NCBI RefSeq assembly: GCF_006715485.1
Contig: NZ_VFNH01000001.1
Location: 124,001-188,000, forward strand
Direction: 5' to 3'
Source: Herbaspirillum sp. SJZ107
GTDB taxonomy: Bacteria > Pseudomonadota > Gammaproteobacteria > Burkholderiales > Burkholderiaceae_D
Length of the DNA: 64,000 nucleotides
Below are positions 42,654-52,300 of this stretch, piece by piece. A program made the translations under genes and the position numbers. Under the pieces are notes generated by a model, which searched no databases, had not been told where the DNA came from, and saw nothing but the letters and a program-made list of their open reading frames with translations. Each line of letters opens with the position of its first letter. Within the stretch, counting starts at the first letter, position 1.

Positions 42654-44972
42654 ATGAAATTTCCCGAGCGCGTAAGAGTTGCAACGACCGGCGTCGGCAC
42701 AGGCTCGCTGACCATGGCGGCGACAGCCGTTTCGTCCGAATATCGCACCGCGGCGGCCGCTGGCCTCGTGGCTGGCGATACCTTCCCCTATTCGATCGGC
42801 CTCGCCGGCTCTGCGGAGTGGGAATGCGGCATTGCCACCATCACGACCGTGAGCAACGCTGCCGTCACGTTCTCGCGCACGCCGACTGCAAGTTCGAATG
42901 GCAATTCGCTGGTCAACTTCAGCGCCGGCCCCAAAGAGGTCATCTGCACGCCGCTGGGCGCCACGCTGACGAAGTGGGAAAACGGCACATCGACGCGAGT
43001 GGTGTTTGCCTCCTCGTCCATCGTGAGCGATAGCACTCTCGGCATGACGCCAGGAACCGGCGCGGATCAAGCCGCGAAGGCGCAGACGCTGCTCGACCTG
43101 GCTGCGAATGGTCCTTTCATGTTGATCTGGGACATCGCAGGCAGCCTCGGCTCGACGTTGCGAGCGCGCAGCAATACGACCGTCAAGGCGCTGCCGAACT
43201 GCGGCGCCGTCATGCTGCCAGGTAGTAACGTTCCCATGTGGCGTAACTACAACCCGACGAAATCGCCGGGCGGCATCATCGACGAAAATATCCGCTTCGA
43301 GGGCGGCATCTGGCACGGCAACCTCGGCACGATGACGGCGGGCGATCAGGTTACGCTATTCGATTTCTACGGCGTCAAGAACATCTCGACCGGTGGCGAG
43401 ATCGAATTCCGCAAGCCGGCAGGGTTCGCATTCCGTGTCACGAACGGCGTTCGCATCACGGTAGACGGCTACACCGTCGACCACGGCGCCGGCAATACTC
43501 TGGTGAGCACTGACGGCGTCCACATCAACGGCCCGGCAAGCCACATCCGCATCGCGCGCGGACGCCACTACAACGGCGCCGACGACGGCATCGCCCTGAA
43601 TGCAGACGATGGCTGGGGCGCGATCACTCCAGGTCCGCTGGACGGCTCCTATGGTCCGATCACCGATGTGACCATCGATGACATCGAATTTCAGACCTAC
43701 GTTTGCGGCGTGCGCCTGCTGTCGGGCGGTTCGCCCATCGACAACGTCAGCATCAACAACATCAAGGGCAAGACCGGCGCATATGCTTTCATCGCCGACA
43801 ATTTCAACCCTGCGCAGACGCAGCAGACGGGGCCCGGCAACATCGGAACCGTTCGTCTGAGCAACGTTGCAATGGAGAACGTTCCGGTGAACGGCTGGGG
43901 CAAGATGGCCGTGCACCTCAACTGCAAAATTGGGCAGTTTATTTTCGAGGGCGTCACCAAGAACAAGCTCAACAACGAACTTTTCCCCTCGCTTCGTATT
44001 GGCGAGAAGGCCGACATTGGCCAGCTACTGATCGACAAGTACATCAGCCGTCCGAGCAACGGCGCCACCTACCTGACGAAGCAAATTCACTTCGTCGCGG
44101 GTTCCAAGGTCGGCCAGGTGGTGCTTGCCAACTCGATTTTCTATGCGCCATCAGCAGTATCTGGCTGTCCGGTCGTTGTCGAGAGTGGCGCCACAATCGA
44201 TCAGATGGTCCTCAGCGGGAACCTCGGTCGCAACTTTACCGATTTCGTGGAGAACAACGGCACTATCGGCGCCGTCATCTCCCCAGCGGGCAGCAACAGC
44301 ATGGTTACGCCAGCCGCTCCTACTGGCTGGGTCACGCAGAGCGGCACGCCATGGGGCGCCTCGACGGATTCGAGCGCGATCACGTACAACGGTCCGGTTC
44401 CTGGCGTGATCGCCTCGGCGAAGCAAGCCGTCAACGATGCTTTCAACGGTAACGTCAAGGTCAAGGCGCGCCTGCGTTTTGCGACGCATACGACCGTCAC
44501 GCAGCATGCGGCCATCTTGGTCCGTGGTACCAGCCTGGTGCCATACAGCGGCGTCAAGAATTTCATCGGGATGGACATCGCGCTCAACCAGAGCGGCGGC
44601 GCAGCGGTCAAGTCGCTGAAGTCCGTTGGTGGCGTGCAGAGCAATATCAGCCAAGAAATGAACGCAGGCGCCAACCTCGCTACGGCAACCGACTACGACA
44701 TCGAGTTCAATGTCAAATCGTCGAGCGCGAGCCAGCATCAGGTCGACATTTATATTCAGCGGGTGTCCGACCAGAAGTGGCTCAAGTACGACAACACTTG
44801 GTCCGATACGAAAGTTCAGGCGCGAGGCGATGCTCATGCGGATGCTAATTTGCCGCCTGTGTCTGGCGAAGTCGGCGTCTACGCCTACGACGAAGGGGAC
44901 AGTCAGCATGCTGGTGACGGCGTCACGCCAACCATCAGTTTCTCCAACTTTACTGTCGCGGCAGCGTCTTAA
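42654..44972 (+). CDS. Tailspike-like protein with parallel beta-helix
   Basis: 772 residues. N-terminal domain RVRVATTGVGTGSLTMAATAVSSEYRTA ... WECGIATITTVSNAAVTFSR ... FSAGPKEVICTPLG is the attachment domain of phage fibres. Residues about 140-545 form a right-handed beta-helix (GIIDENIRFEGGIWHG, VHINGPASHIRIARGRHYNGADDGIALNAD, DDIEFQTYVCGVRLL), as in capsule-degrading spikes. A jelly-roll C-terminus follows. It lies between head and connector genes instead of after the tail tip, which is unusual. Confidence 0.8.
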   Translation: MKFPERVRVATTGVGTGSLTMAATAVSSEYRTAAAAGLVAGDTFPYSIGLAGSAEWECGIATITTVSNAAVTFSRTPTASSNGNSLVNFSAGPKEVICTPLGATLTKWENGTSTRVVFASSSIVSDSTLGMTPGTGADQAAKAQTLLDLAANGPFMLIWDIAGSLGSTLRARSNTTVKALPNCGAVMLPGSNVPMWRNYNPTKSPGGIIDENIRFEGGIWHGNLGTMTAGDQVTLFDFYGVKNISTGGEIEFRKPAGFAFRVTNGVRITVDGYTVDHGAGNTLVSTDGVHINGPASHIRIARGRHYNGADDGIALNADDGWGAITPGPLDGSYGPITDVTIDDIEFQTYVCGVRLLSGGSPIDNVSINNIKGKTGAYAFIADNFNPAQTQQTGPGNIGTVRLSNVAMENVPVNGWGKMAVHLNCKIGQFIFEGVTKNKLNNELFPSLRIGEKADIGQLLIDKYISRPSNGATYLTKQIHFVAGSKVGQVVLANSIFYAPSAVSGCPVVVESGATIDQMVLSGNLGRNFTDFVENNGTIGAVISPAGSNSMVTPAAPTGWVTQSGTPWGASTDSSAITYNGPVPGVIASAKQAVNDAFNGNVKVKARLRFATHTTVTQHAAILVRGTSLVPYSGVKNFIGMDIALNQSGGAAVKSLKSVGGVQSNISQEMNAGANLATATDYDIEFNVKSSSASQHQVDIYIQRVSDQKWLKYDNTWSDTKVQARGDAHADANLPPVSGEVGVYAYDEGDSQHAGDGVTPTISFSNFTVAAAS

Positions 44973-44975
44973 GCC

Positions 44976-45905
44976 ATGATCGGATACTCGCCCATTGGAG
45001 TTACCCCGATCGGGGCGATAGCGGCCGCAACAGCGAGTCAGAATGCGACGGCGCCGGGTGCGAGCCTGGTGGCGACGAGCAGCGTGGTTGGCGGCGCTGC
45101 AGTCGGCGCGGCGGCCGGCATCGCCAGCGGTGCGCAGCTGATTGCGACCAGCAGCATGTCGCCAGGATCGGCGTCCGGGTCCCGGTCGGCCATGGCGAAC
45201 GGCGCGGTGCTCGTCGCATCGAGCGCGATGGCGCCAGGGGCGGCGATTGGCGGCTCTTCAGGTGGAACAATCCCAGGGGTGGTAACTGTGCCGGCATCAC
45301 GAACCGCGAAGTTCGCAGCAAATCCGCGTGCAGCCGTGTTCAATACGACGCGGCCGGTGTCTTTGACGAAAGGCGCATTGGACGAGCTGTGGTTTGTCGG
45401 CGACTTCACCAAAGACCTGACGGACGCCGCGACGACGACGGTGTCGGTCGTACCAGTGTCGGCCGCCGTGGTTGTTCTCGAGGGCCCGTCGCTCCAGGGC
45501 GCGCTCGGCCTTGTCAAGCTGGGCGCGATGAGTTCTGGGTCGGCCTCCTTCACATTCCGCGTGACCTGCGCGAATGGCGAGGTGTTCGATCGGACCATCC
45601 TCCTGACGGCAGTGGAAGACCGCCTGTGGGTATTTGGCAAGGATCCAGACGACCAGCGGTTCTACGCGTTCGACTTCGCTGCCGACCTGGCGCTCAGTGC
45701 GAATACCACGTTGGCATCGGTGGGCACGCCCATCGTCGTCGGCATGACCGCGCTCTCGGGGCCGAGCATTCAGGGATCGCAGGTCGTCATGAAATTCGGT
45801 GGCCTGGCTGCAGGCGACACGGTCAACTCGTGCGGCTTGCCGGTCAACTTCGCTAACGGCGAAAAAATTTACCGCTCGATTTACTTCACCAGAGAGGACC
45901 ACTGA
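44976..45905 (+). CDS. Ala/Ser-rich phage structural protein
   Basis: 309 residues. The N-terminal third is a low-complexity repeat (units like GASLVATSSVVGGAAVG, GAQLIATSSMSPGSASG, GAVLVASSAMAPGAAIG). The C-terminal two thirds contain two related beta domains, each with a DLT/DLA-T-T-V-VP/VGT-P pattern and VVLEGPSLQGALGLVKLG versus MTALSGPSIQGSQVVMKFG. Likely a fibre or capsid decoration partner of the spike. Confidence 0.65.
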   Translation: MIGYSPIGVTPIGAIAAATASQNATAPGASLVATSSVVGGAAVGAAAGIASGAQLIATSSMSPGSASGSRSAMANGAVLVASSAMAPGAAIGGSSGGTIPGVVTVPASRTAKFAANPRAAVFNTTRPVSLTKGALDELWFVGDFTKDLTDAATTTVSVVPVSAAVVVLEGPSLQGALGLVKLGAMSSGSASFTFRVTCANGEVFDRTILLTAVEDRLWVFGKDPDDQRFYAFDFAADLALSANTTLASVGTPIVVGMTALSGPSIQGSQVVMKFGGLAAGDTVNSCGLPVNFANGEKIYRSIYFTREDH

Positions 45906-46078
45906 TGATCAACGCTGCTGACCTCCTGGCTGCGCACGTCCGGACTGAGGGCGGGACGAAGATCCCTCCGCAGCCGGCCGACCCGGCTGATCCGGTCGAA
46001 TACGTCGGCGCGCCTGCGACAAGCGGTGCACTGCCGATCGGAGGCCGGCCGCCTGCAACTCAAGGGAGCGCCCGATGA
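45905..46078 (+). CDS. Small Pro-rich protein, 57 residues
   Basis: MINAADLLAAHVRTEGGTKIPPQPADPADPVEYVGAPATSG: short helix then a Pro/Ala-rich extended chain. It starts on the stop of the previous gene and ends on the start of the connector gene. Function unknown. Confidence 0.5.
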   Translation: MINAADLLAAHVRTEGGTKIPPQPADPADPVEYVGAPATSGALPIGGRPPATQGSAR

Positions 46079-46641
46079 CCTTCAAGATTGTGGTGCGCCC
46101 GACCGCTTTGGCCGTATCGATGCAGGAGGCGCAATCGAACGCGCGCGCCGACGTCGGGGCGGACGGCATTTCGGCGCTTGACGCCGACATCGTGCGCGCG
46201 ATCCGGACCTACACTGCGGAAGCCGAGACCGAAACGAACCGGCTCATCATGGAGCAGACCTGGGAGCTGACGCTCGATGCCTTTCCGGCAGAGCGCTCGA
46301 TCAAGCTGTATAAGCCGCCGCTACTCGCCGTCGACTGGGTCAAGTTCTACGACGTCAACGGCGAACAGCGGACGCTCGACCCGGCCGACTACCAGGCCGA
46401 CGCCAAGTCGGATCCGGGCTACGTCGTGCTCAAGCCCGGGCGCGCCTGGCCGGCGACGGCCGACATGATCGGCGCCGTCGAAGTGCGTTTCCGCTGCGGT
46501 TATGGCGCAAATGCCGCTGCGGTGCCCGACGGCATCTCCGGCTTCATCCTGGCGCGCGTACAGGAGCATTTCGAAACCGGCGGCCAGCCCAAGAACGAAT
46601 ACATCAGGCGGCTGTTGTGGTCGGAGGTCTACTACGCATGA
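46075..46641 (+). CDS. Head-tail connector (phiE125 gp8 / gp6-like)
   Basis: 188 residues. LDADIVRAIRTYTAEAETETNRLIMEQTWELTLDAFP, IKLYKPPLLAVDWVKFYDVNGEQRTLDPADYQ, GYVVLKPGRAWPAT and VEVRFRCGYG are the standard family motifs. Adaptor ring below the portal. Confidence 0.9.
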   Translation: MTFKIVVRPTALAVSMQEAQSNARADVGADGISALDADIVRAIRTYTAEAETETNRLIMEQTWELTLDAFPAERSIKLYKPPLLAVDWVKFYDVNGEQRTLDPADYQADAKSDPGYVVLKPGRAWPATADMIGAVEVRFRCGYGANAAAVPDGISGFILARVQEHFETGGQPKNEYIRRLLWSEVYYA

Positions 46642-46946
46642 CGATGAACCACCGATTCACCTTGCTGCAGCCGAACACGGCGCGTGACGCTGCCGGTCAG
46701 CGGGAGCGCGGGTTCGAGCTGGTCGGCGAGCGCTGGGGTGACGTGCTCTTTCAAACCGGTGCAGAGACAATGCGCGCGAATACCGAGGTGGTGATCAAGC
46801 GCTGTTCGATCCGGGCCAACTACGACCCGGCCGTCAACGAGTCCTGGCGCGCGCGGTACCTGGGCGTCGAGTACGAGATCAAGTCGGCTGTGCCGGATTC
46901 GAAGGACCGCCGGAAGATGTTTCTGGTCTGCGAGAGCGTCAAATGA
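46638..46946 (+). CDS. Head closure protein
   Basis: 102 residues. MTMNHRFTLLQPNTARDAAGQRERGFELVGERWGDVLFQTGAETMRAN ... RYLGVEYEIKSAVPDSKDRRKMFLVCE matches the SPP1 gp16-like head-tail adaptor family. Overlaps both neighbours by four bases. Confidence 0.88.
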   Translation: MTMNHRFTLLQPNTARDAAGQRERGFELVGERWGDVLFQTGAETMRANTEVVIKRCSIRANYDPAVNESWRARYLGVEYEIKSAVPDSKDRRKMFLVCESVK

Positions 46947-47452
46947 TCGGCTTCGATACCACGGACCTGTTGCGCGCGGTGCAGGAAACTATCGGCCAAA
47001 TCACGCCGGATGAAGGTGTGCTGCGCGCCATGGGTGTTTCCGGCGCCGAGATTTTCCGCGAGGAGGCGAAGCACAACGCGGCATCGCATGCCAAGACCTG
47101 GACGATCCACCGCAACATCATCATGAAGCACCTGCCGGAGGATTCCGACGGCGCTCAGCGGCAGGCCTATCTGGTTACCGTCCGGAAGGGCGGCTACGGT
47201 GGCGGTGATGCGTTTTACTGGCGCTTCGTCGAGGAGGGTCACAAGTTCGTGCCCAAGAACACCAAGATCGGCAAGCGCGGCAACAAAATCGGCTGGGCCG
47301 CGCACCGGAAAGCCGCCGAGCTTGAATATGGCACTGCCAGCGCGCCGGCTTATCCGTTCATGCGCCCTGCATACGACAGCAGGAAAAGCGACGCGGTGAA
47401 CGCCATGTCGCTGACGCTCAAACAGCAATTGATAAGGAATGCCACACGATGA
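46943..47452 (+). CDS. HK97 gp10-like tail completion protein
   Basis: 169 residues. GAEIFREEAKHNA, YLVTVRKGGYGGGDAFYWRFVEEGHKFVPK, ELEYGTASAPAYPFMRPAYDS are typical of HK97 gp10-type proteins, which join or complete tails. In the expected slot between head closure and DUF3168 genes. Confidence 0.87.
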   Translation: MIGFDTTDLLRAVQETIGQITPDEGVLRAMGVSGAEIFREEAKHNAASHAKTWTIHRNIIMKHLPEDSDGAQRQAYLVTVRKGGYGGGDAFYWRFVEEGHKFVPKNTKIGKRGNKIGWAAHRKAAELEYGTASAPAYPFMRPAYDSRKSDAVNAMSLTLKQQLIRNATR

Positions 47453-47799
47453 GCGTCCACATCGAAGTGCGCGAGGCCCTGCGCGGCTTGGCCGGCGACA
47501 AGGTGTTTCCGCTCACGGCCCCAGAGGGTACGCCGCCGCCTTACATCGTCTTCCAGGTGGTGGGTGGCGCCGTGCAGGAGTTCGTGAGCGGCGAGAAGCC
47601 CGAGAAGAGACAGCGCCGCGTGCAGGTCAAGGTCTGGTCGGAGTCGACCATTGAGGCCGCCGAGATCGCGGAGCAGGTGGAGGATTCGCTCCGCGCCGCC
47701 GTCGACCTGCAGCCTGAAGTCTTGACGATCCCGATCGATATCCTGGACGAAGCCACCAATTATCGCGGCACGATGCAGGACTTTTACCTGTTCTGCTGA
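47449..47799 (+). CDS. Tail terminator-like protein (DUF3168)
   Basis: 116 residues. IEVREALRGLAGDKVFPLTAPEGTPPPYIVFQVVGGA ... RRVQVKVWSESTIEAAEIAEQVEDSL is the DUF3168/gp17 pattern. Caps the growing tail tube. Followed by a strong terminator. Confidence 0.87.
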   Translation: MSVHIEVREALRGLAGDKVFPLTAPEGTPPPYIVFQVVGGAVQEFVSGEKPEKRQRRVQVKVWSESTIEAAEIAEQVEDSLRAAVDLQPEVLTIPIDILDEATNYRGTMQDFYLFC

Positions 47800-47817
47800 T
47801 CGTTTTACCCCATCACC

Positions 47818-47848
47818 AGGCCGCCTGAGCAATCCGGCGGCCTTTTTT
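47818..47848 (+). terminator. Terminator between tail-terminator and tail-tube genes
   Basis: Eight-base stem AGGCCGCC / GGCGGCCT, ten-base loop, six T. It would stop unmodified polymerase within the late operon. Confidence 0.85.
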
Positions 47849-47889
47849 CATGCCCGGCTTCCGGGCTTTTTTCCATCTGAAAGGCCCAA

Positions 47890-48522
47890 ATGCAACTGCC
47901 CAACAACATCGCGTTCGCCGTGGCGAGTGCTTTCGCCGCCGCCGTCAACATCACGGCAGCGACCAACGCTTCGGAGTCCGTGTGCACGGCAACCAACACC
48001 TTCGCCAACGGCGACTTCGTCGAATACACCGGCGGCTGGAGCAAGGCCAATGGCCGCGTGTTCCGCGTGAAAGCCGTCTCCGGCACCGGATTCACCATCG
48101 AAGGCCTGGACACCACCGACACTTCGCTGTTCCCGGCCGGTGCCGGCGCCGGCTCGGTGCGCAAGGTCACCACCTGGGTGCCGATCGTGAAGGTCACCGC
48201 AGCCGATATCTCAGGCGGCGACGGCAAATTCGCCGAGGTGCCGCTGCTGGATACCGACATGCCTGTCTCGCTGCCGGACGGCTTTACGTCGACGACCGTC
48301 GCGCTGACGATCGCTGACGAGCCGACCGCGGCGCACCACGCAGCCCTCAAGGCCATCTCGGATGGCGTGAAGCTGACCTGTCTGCGCGGCGTGCTGCCGA
48401 ATGGCGGCGTGCTGCTGTACGCCGGCTACTGCTCGTTCAACGAAAGCCCCAGCCTGAGCAAGGGCAACGTCATGGCGGTCAAGGCCACCTTCTCGCTGCA
48501 GAACAAGGTCGTCCGCTACTAA
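47890..48522 (+). CDS. Major tail protein
   Basis: 210 residues. NTFANGDFVEYTGGWSKANGRVFRVKAVSGTGFTIEGLDTTDTSLFPAGAGAGSVRKVTTW and the pattern of long beta strands match lambda gpV-like tube proteins of siphophages. Position between tail terminator and chaperone genes agrees. Confidence 0.85.
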   Translation: MQLPNNIAFAVASAFAAAVNITAATNASESVCTATNTFANGDFVEYTGGWSKANGRVFRVKAVSGTGFTIEGLDTTDTSLFPAGAGAGSVRKVTTWVPIVKVTAADISGGDGKFAEVPLLDTDMPVSLPDGFTSTTVALTIADEPTAAHHAALKAISDGVKLTCLRGVLPNGGVLLYAGYCSFNESPSLSKGNVMAVKATFSLQNKVVRY

Positions 48523-48570
48523 GCCGCATCTGCTTTGCCAGCCGGCGCCTGGTCGGCGTTGGCCTTTCCG

Positions 48571-48597
48571 CCGCGGGGTAGCTCCTCGCGGTCTTTT
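48571..48597 (+). terminator. Terminator after the tail-tube gene
   Basis: CCGCG / CGCGG stem with GAGC-type internal pairing and five T in a TCTTTTTA tail. Abundant tube mRNA may be trimmed here. Confidence 0.72.
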
Positions 48598-48623
48598 TAT
48601 TCCCTCCTGAAAGACAAAAAATC

Positions 48624-48935
48624 ATGGCGAAAATTTCCCTCGATCCGAACCCGACCTTCAAAGCCAAGGCCCCGATCCACGTCCCGGGTGGCCGGAAGGC
48701 CGAAATCGAATTCAAGTTCAAGTACCGCGATGCGGATGAATTCAAGGACTTCACCGAGAAGCTGGAAGGGCGCTCGGACGTCGACATCCTGATGGACATC
48801 GCGGTCGACTGGGATCTGGATGAGGCTTTCGACAAGCAGAGCGTCGAGAAGCTGACCAAGAAATACATCGGCTCGGCCCGCTCGGTCCTCAACACCTATG
48901 TCGACGAGCTGACCGGCGCCCGCGCAAAAAACTGA
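48624..48935 (+). CDS. Tail assembly chaperone (gpG-like)
   Basis: 103 residues, MAKISLDPNPTFKAKAPIHVPGGRKAEIEFKFKYRDADEFKDFTEKLEGRSDVDILMDIAVDWDLDE. Ends at the slippery site A AAA AAC followed by TGA. Acts with the frameshift product to guide tape-measure assembly. Confidence 0.87.
   Translation: MAKISLDPNPTFKAKAPIHVPGGRKAEIEFKFKYRDADEFKDFTEKLEGRSDVDILMDIAVDWDLDEAFDKQSVEKLTKKYIGSARSVLNTYVDELTGARAKN
48926..48932 (+). promoter_or_regulatory. -1 ribosomal frameshift site (A AAA AAC)
   Basis: The heptamer is in phase with the gpG-like frame (GCA AAA AAC TGA). Slippage by -1 continues KLIDVATALYTPEPTDEEL into the DUF1799 frame without a stop. This is the classic position of the lambda G/GT shift. 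Confidence 0.85.
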
Positions 48936-49273
48936 TCGACGTTGCGACGGCTCTCTACACGCCCGAGCCGACCGACGAAGAACTCGAGGTGGCCGGCCTG
49001 ACGCGTCAGGACGTCGCAACGTCGATCGAGGTGTGGCCGCAAACCGAACGGGCTTTCAGCCTGTTCCGCAGCCTGCGCACGCAATGGCAGGTCGGGATGG
49101 GCGGCCCGGTTGGACTCAACTTCGTGGTGGCCTATCACCGCATGGATCGCATGGGCCTGGCGCCGGCGGAATATGACCAGCTCGACCAAGACCTTCAGAT
49201 TATGGAGGCGGCGGCACTGCAAGTCATGCACGAGCAGATTGAAGAGCGCGCCCAGCGCAGTGCTCGCGAATAA
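48932..49273 (+). CDS. Tail chaperone frameshift extension (gpT-like, DUF1799)
   Basis: 114 codons read only after the -1 shift; the fusion would be about 216 residues. SIEVWPQTERAFSLFRSLRTQWQVGMGGPVGLNFVVAYHRMDRMGLA is the DUF1799 pattern. A GTG at 48989 could start it alone but lacks a ribosome site. Confidence 0.8.
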   Translation: MIDVATALYTPEPTDEELEVAGLTRQDVATSIEVWPQTERAFSLFRSLRTQWQVGMGGPVGLNFVVAYHRMDRMGLAPAEYDQLDQDLQIMEAAALQVMHEQIEERAQRSARE

Positions 49274-49321
49274 CACAGCATTAACAAAGCCGCCACAGCG
49301 CGGCTTTTTCATAGGTGCGCC

Positions 49322-52300
49322 ATGTCCGATATCGTCAACACAGCAACAATCAAGGTGGTCGCAGATGCTACTGGCGTAGAGGCCGGCTTGCGCCCTGTCG
49401 ACGATGCAGTTGCCAAGACTGGTAAGAATCTCGAAAACCTCGGCGCAACCGCGAAGACAACTGCCAAAGTCATCGAGGAGGCCGGTAAAGGGGTCGACTT
49501 CCGACCGGTTGACGAGGCAGCCGAAAAGACCGGAAAAAATCTCGACAGCCTGGGCGCAACTGCCAAGACCACCAGCAAGGTAATCGAGGATATTGGCCGA
49601 GGCTCGGGTTTGAATGGGATGGGCGACAGCGCTGGCGCAGCCGCAACGCGCGTCGACCGCGCTACCAAGAGCATGGCCGACTCGATTCAGCGTGCTATCC
49701 AGGCGCAAACCGCGTTGGCCGCCGGCGCCAAGGGCACGGCCGAGAACTACGCCGCCTTGGCTCAGGTGCGCGGCGTGAACGTCGATGCTCTCAGGCCGCT
49801 GCTAACTCAGCTGGATGAGGCGAAGCGGAAGGCATCTGAGGCCGCTGATGCTACTCGCCAGCTCGACGAGTCGACTAAATTTCTCGCTGACCTAAGGTCT
49901 CGAACCGAGGGGATTGGAAAGAGTGCTTCCCAGCTTGCCGAGCTGCGCGCAGCCCAATTGGGTGTGACCGACGCTGCCGGCCCGATGATCGCAAGGTTGC
50001 GTGAAGCTGAGACTGCTGGCGAGGGAGCTTTCGGTAAGCTTAGTGATCTGGCCGGTAAAGCAAAGGCTGGGCTGCTTGCTGTAGCTGCTACGGCAGCCGC
50101 CACGGTGGCTAGCCTTGCTGTAATGATCAATAAATCGCTTGACGATCTCGGCCAGCTAGACGATATGGCCCAGAAAACCGGCGCGAGCGTCGAGAGCCTT
50201 TCCAAGATCCAGAAAGTGGACGCCGTTTTCGGCAATGGTATGGATGGGGTGAGCAGTGCGCTCAATAAGCTCGCCAAGGGCATGGCCACCGTTGACGATG
50301 AATCGAATAAGACGCAGAAGGCGCTCGGCGCACTGGGCTTGTCTTCGAAAGATGCATCCGGCAAGTTGCGCGATCCTGTCGAAGTGCTGGTTGACGTCGC
50401 GAAGAAGCTGCAGGGCTACAGCGACGGCGCCGCCAAGGTCGCACTCATCACCGACCTAGTTGGGAAGTCTGGCGCCGACATGCTGCCGTTCCTGAACGAC
50501 CTCGCCGAAAACTACGACAAGGTAGGGGCCGTCTCGGCGGATGCCGCATCGGCCGGCGCCGCATTCCAGGATCAGATGGGGTGGATGAAACTCCGGCTCA
50601 AGGAACTATTCACGACCGTTACCATCGACGCGTTGCCGGCGCTCGGTGATCTGGCCGGCGCATTTTTGGACGTCTACAACGGACAGAAGGATCTTGGCAA
50701 ACCGGACACGAAAAAGTGGGCCGACGAAATTGCGCAGGCAATCGCGCAAGCAGCTGACGCAGCAGCCATCCTTGGCCGCAGCATTTCAATCGTCTGGAAC
50801 AGCCTGAAGGCGGTCAGAGCTGACATCAACTTGATGTCGACTGTTCAAGAGAATTCGAATCCCTTCAAGGTCGGCTACAAGCTGGCTACCGGAGGCGCAC
50901 CGCTTGCGGACATCAAGAAAGCGTTCTCTGATCGAAACAAGGTTGTTGAGGATGCCAACAACACGCTGAGCGACTTGCTGTCCAAACCGCTGCCGGAGTT
51001 CGAGAAGGCGTTCTTGGCGCGCGTCGCTGCGCGTGGGAAGGAGGCTGTAAAGCCGGCGGCTGAAACGAAGGACCTGATCTACCAGACCGGTAACGATCCG
51101 GCGGCGAAAGCCGCTGAGGCTGCGGCAAAGAAAGAGGAGTCCGCTTACGCCAGCGTGACTGCTGCCATCCAGGCCAAGATCGAAGAGAACAAGCTTGAGA
51201 TCAAGGTCAGCCAGGATGCCACCGAGTCCCAAAAGCTGCAGATCAAAGTCGACCAGGAGATCGCCGCCGGCAAGCTGAAGCTGTCCGATGCGCACAAGCG
51301 AGTCGTGCAGGCGAAGCTCGACGAATTGGCCGTTTCGGAGAAGGAGTTGAAAGCCAACCAGGTTGGTCGGGAGGTTGCGAAATACGTCACTGAAAGTACG
51401 ATCGCCCGTGCGCAGCAAACTGCCGCACTCGCCATTGAGTATGAGATGTATGGCAAGACCGCCGACGCACGCCAGTTGGCAATGATTGCGATTAAGGCAG
51501 AGGCCGACCTGGAAAAGGAACTCGCTGTGCAGCGGCTCAAGGGCATGACCCAGGAGCAAGAGGCACAGTTTCGAGCCGCGAAGGACGCCCGAGTAGCGCT
51601 CGAGCAAAGCGCCTTAGGTCAGACGAAGGCGCTGCAATACGCTGCCCAACTGGACGACCAAAACAAGAAATTCAACCTGCAGTACATCGCTGACGTCAAG
51701 GCGCGCGCCGCGGCCGAACTGGCGATCGATTCCGAGGTTTGGCAGGAGCGCATTAAGAATGCCGGCGACGGCACGCTGGCGCAAAAGCAGCTGCAGATGA
51801 ATTTCGACGAGTGGTATGCCAACCAGTCGGCAAAGCCATTTTTGGACGAGCAAAAGAAAACCTGGGATGGCATTGAAGCTGCTGCGCACGACACGTTCCT
51901 GAGCATCGAGAACGGGGCGAAGTCGGCCGCCGACCGGGCGAAGCAGGCCCTGAAGAATGGTCTGTATGAGTGGCTGTGGCAGATGGCTTTGAAGCCGATC
52001 TACCTGGACATCCGGGCCGCCTTTACTTCTTCCGGCGCGTCCATTCCCGGTCTTGGCGATGGGGTCGGTTCTGCTGCGGGCTCGATCAGCTCCAATCCGC
52101 TGATCGGCGCCGCCAATGCGGCATCGGCCGCCTACAAGGCCATCAGCGGTGGCTTCGCTTCGATCGGTGATTCGATTGCCGGCGGCGTGCAAACCGCGAT
52201 GACGTCAATGGGCTATGCGCCGCTGGGGTCTTCTGGTTTGGCTACAGCGTCGGGCCAGGCGCTAACGCCGCTCGCCAGTGCGGCGGGGCAGATCGGAACG

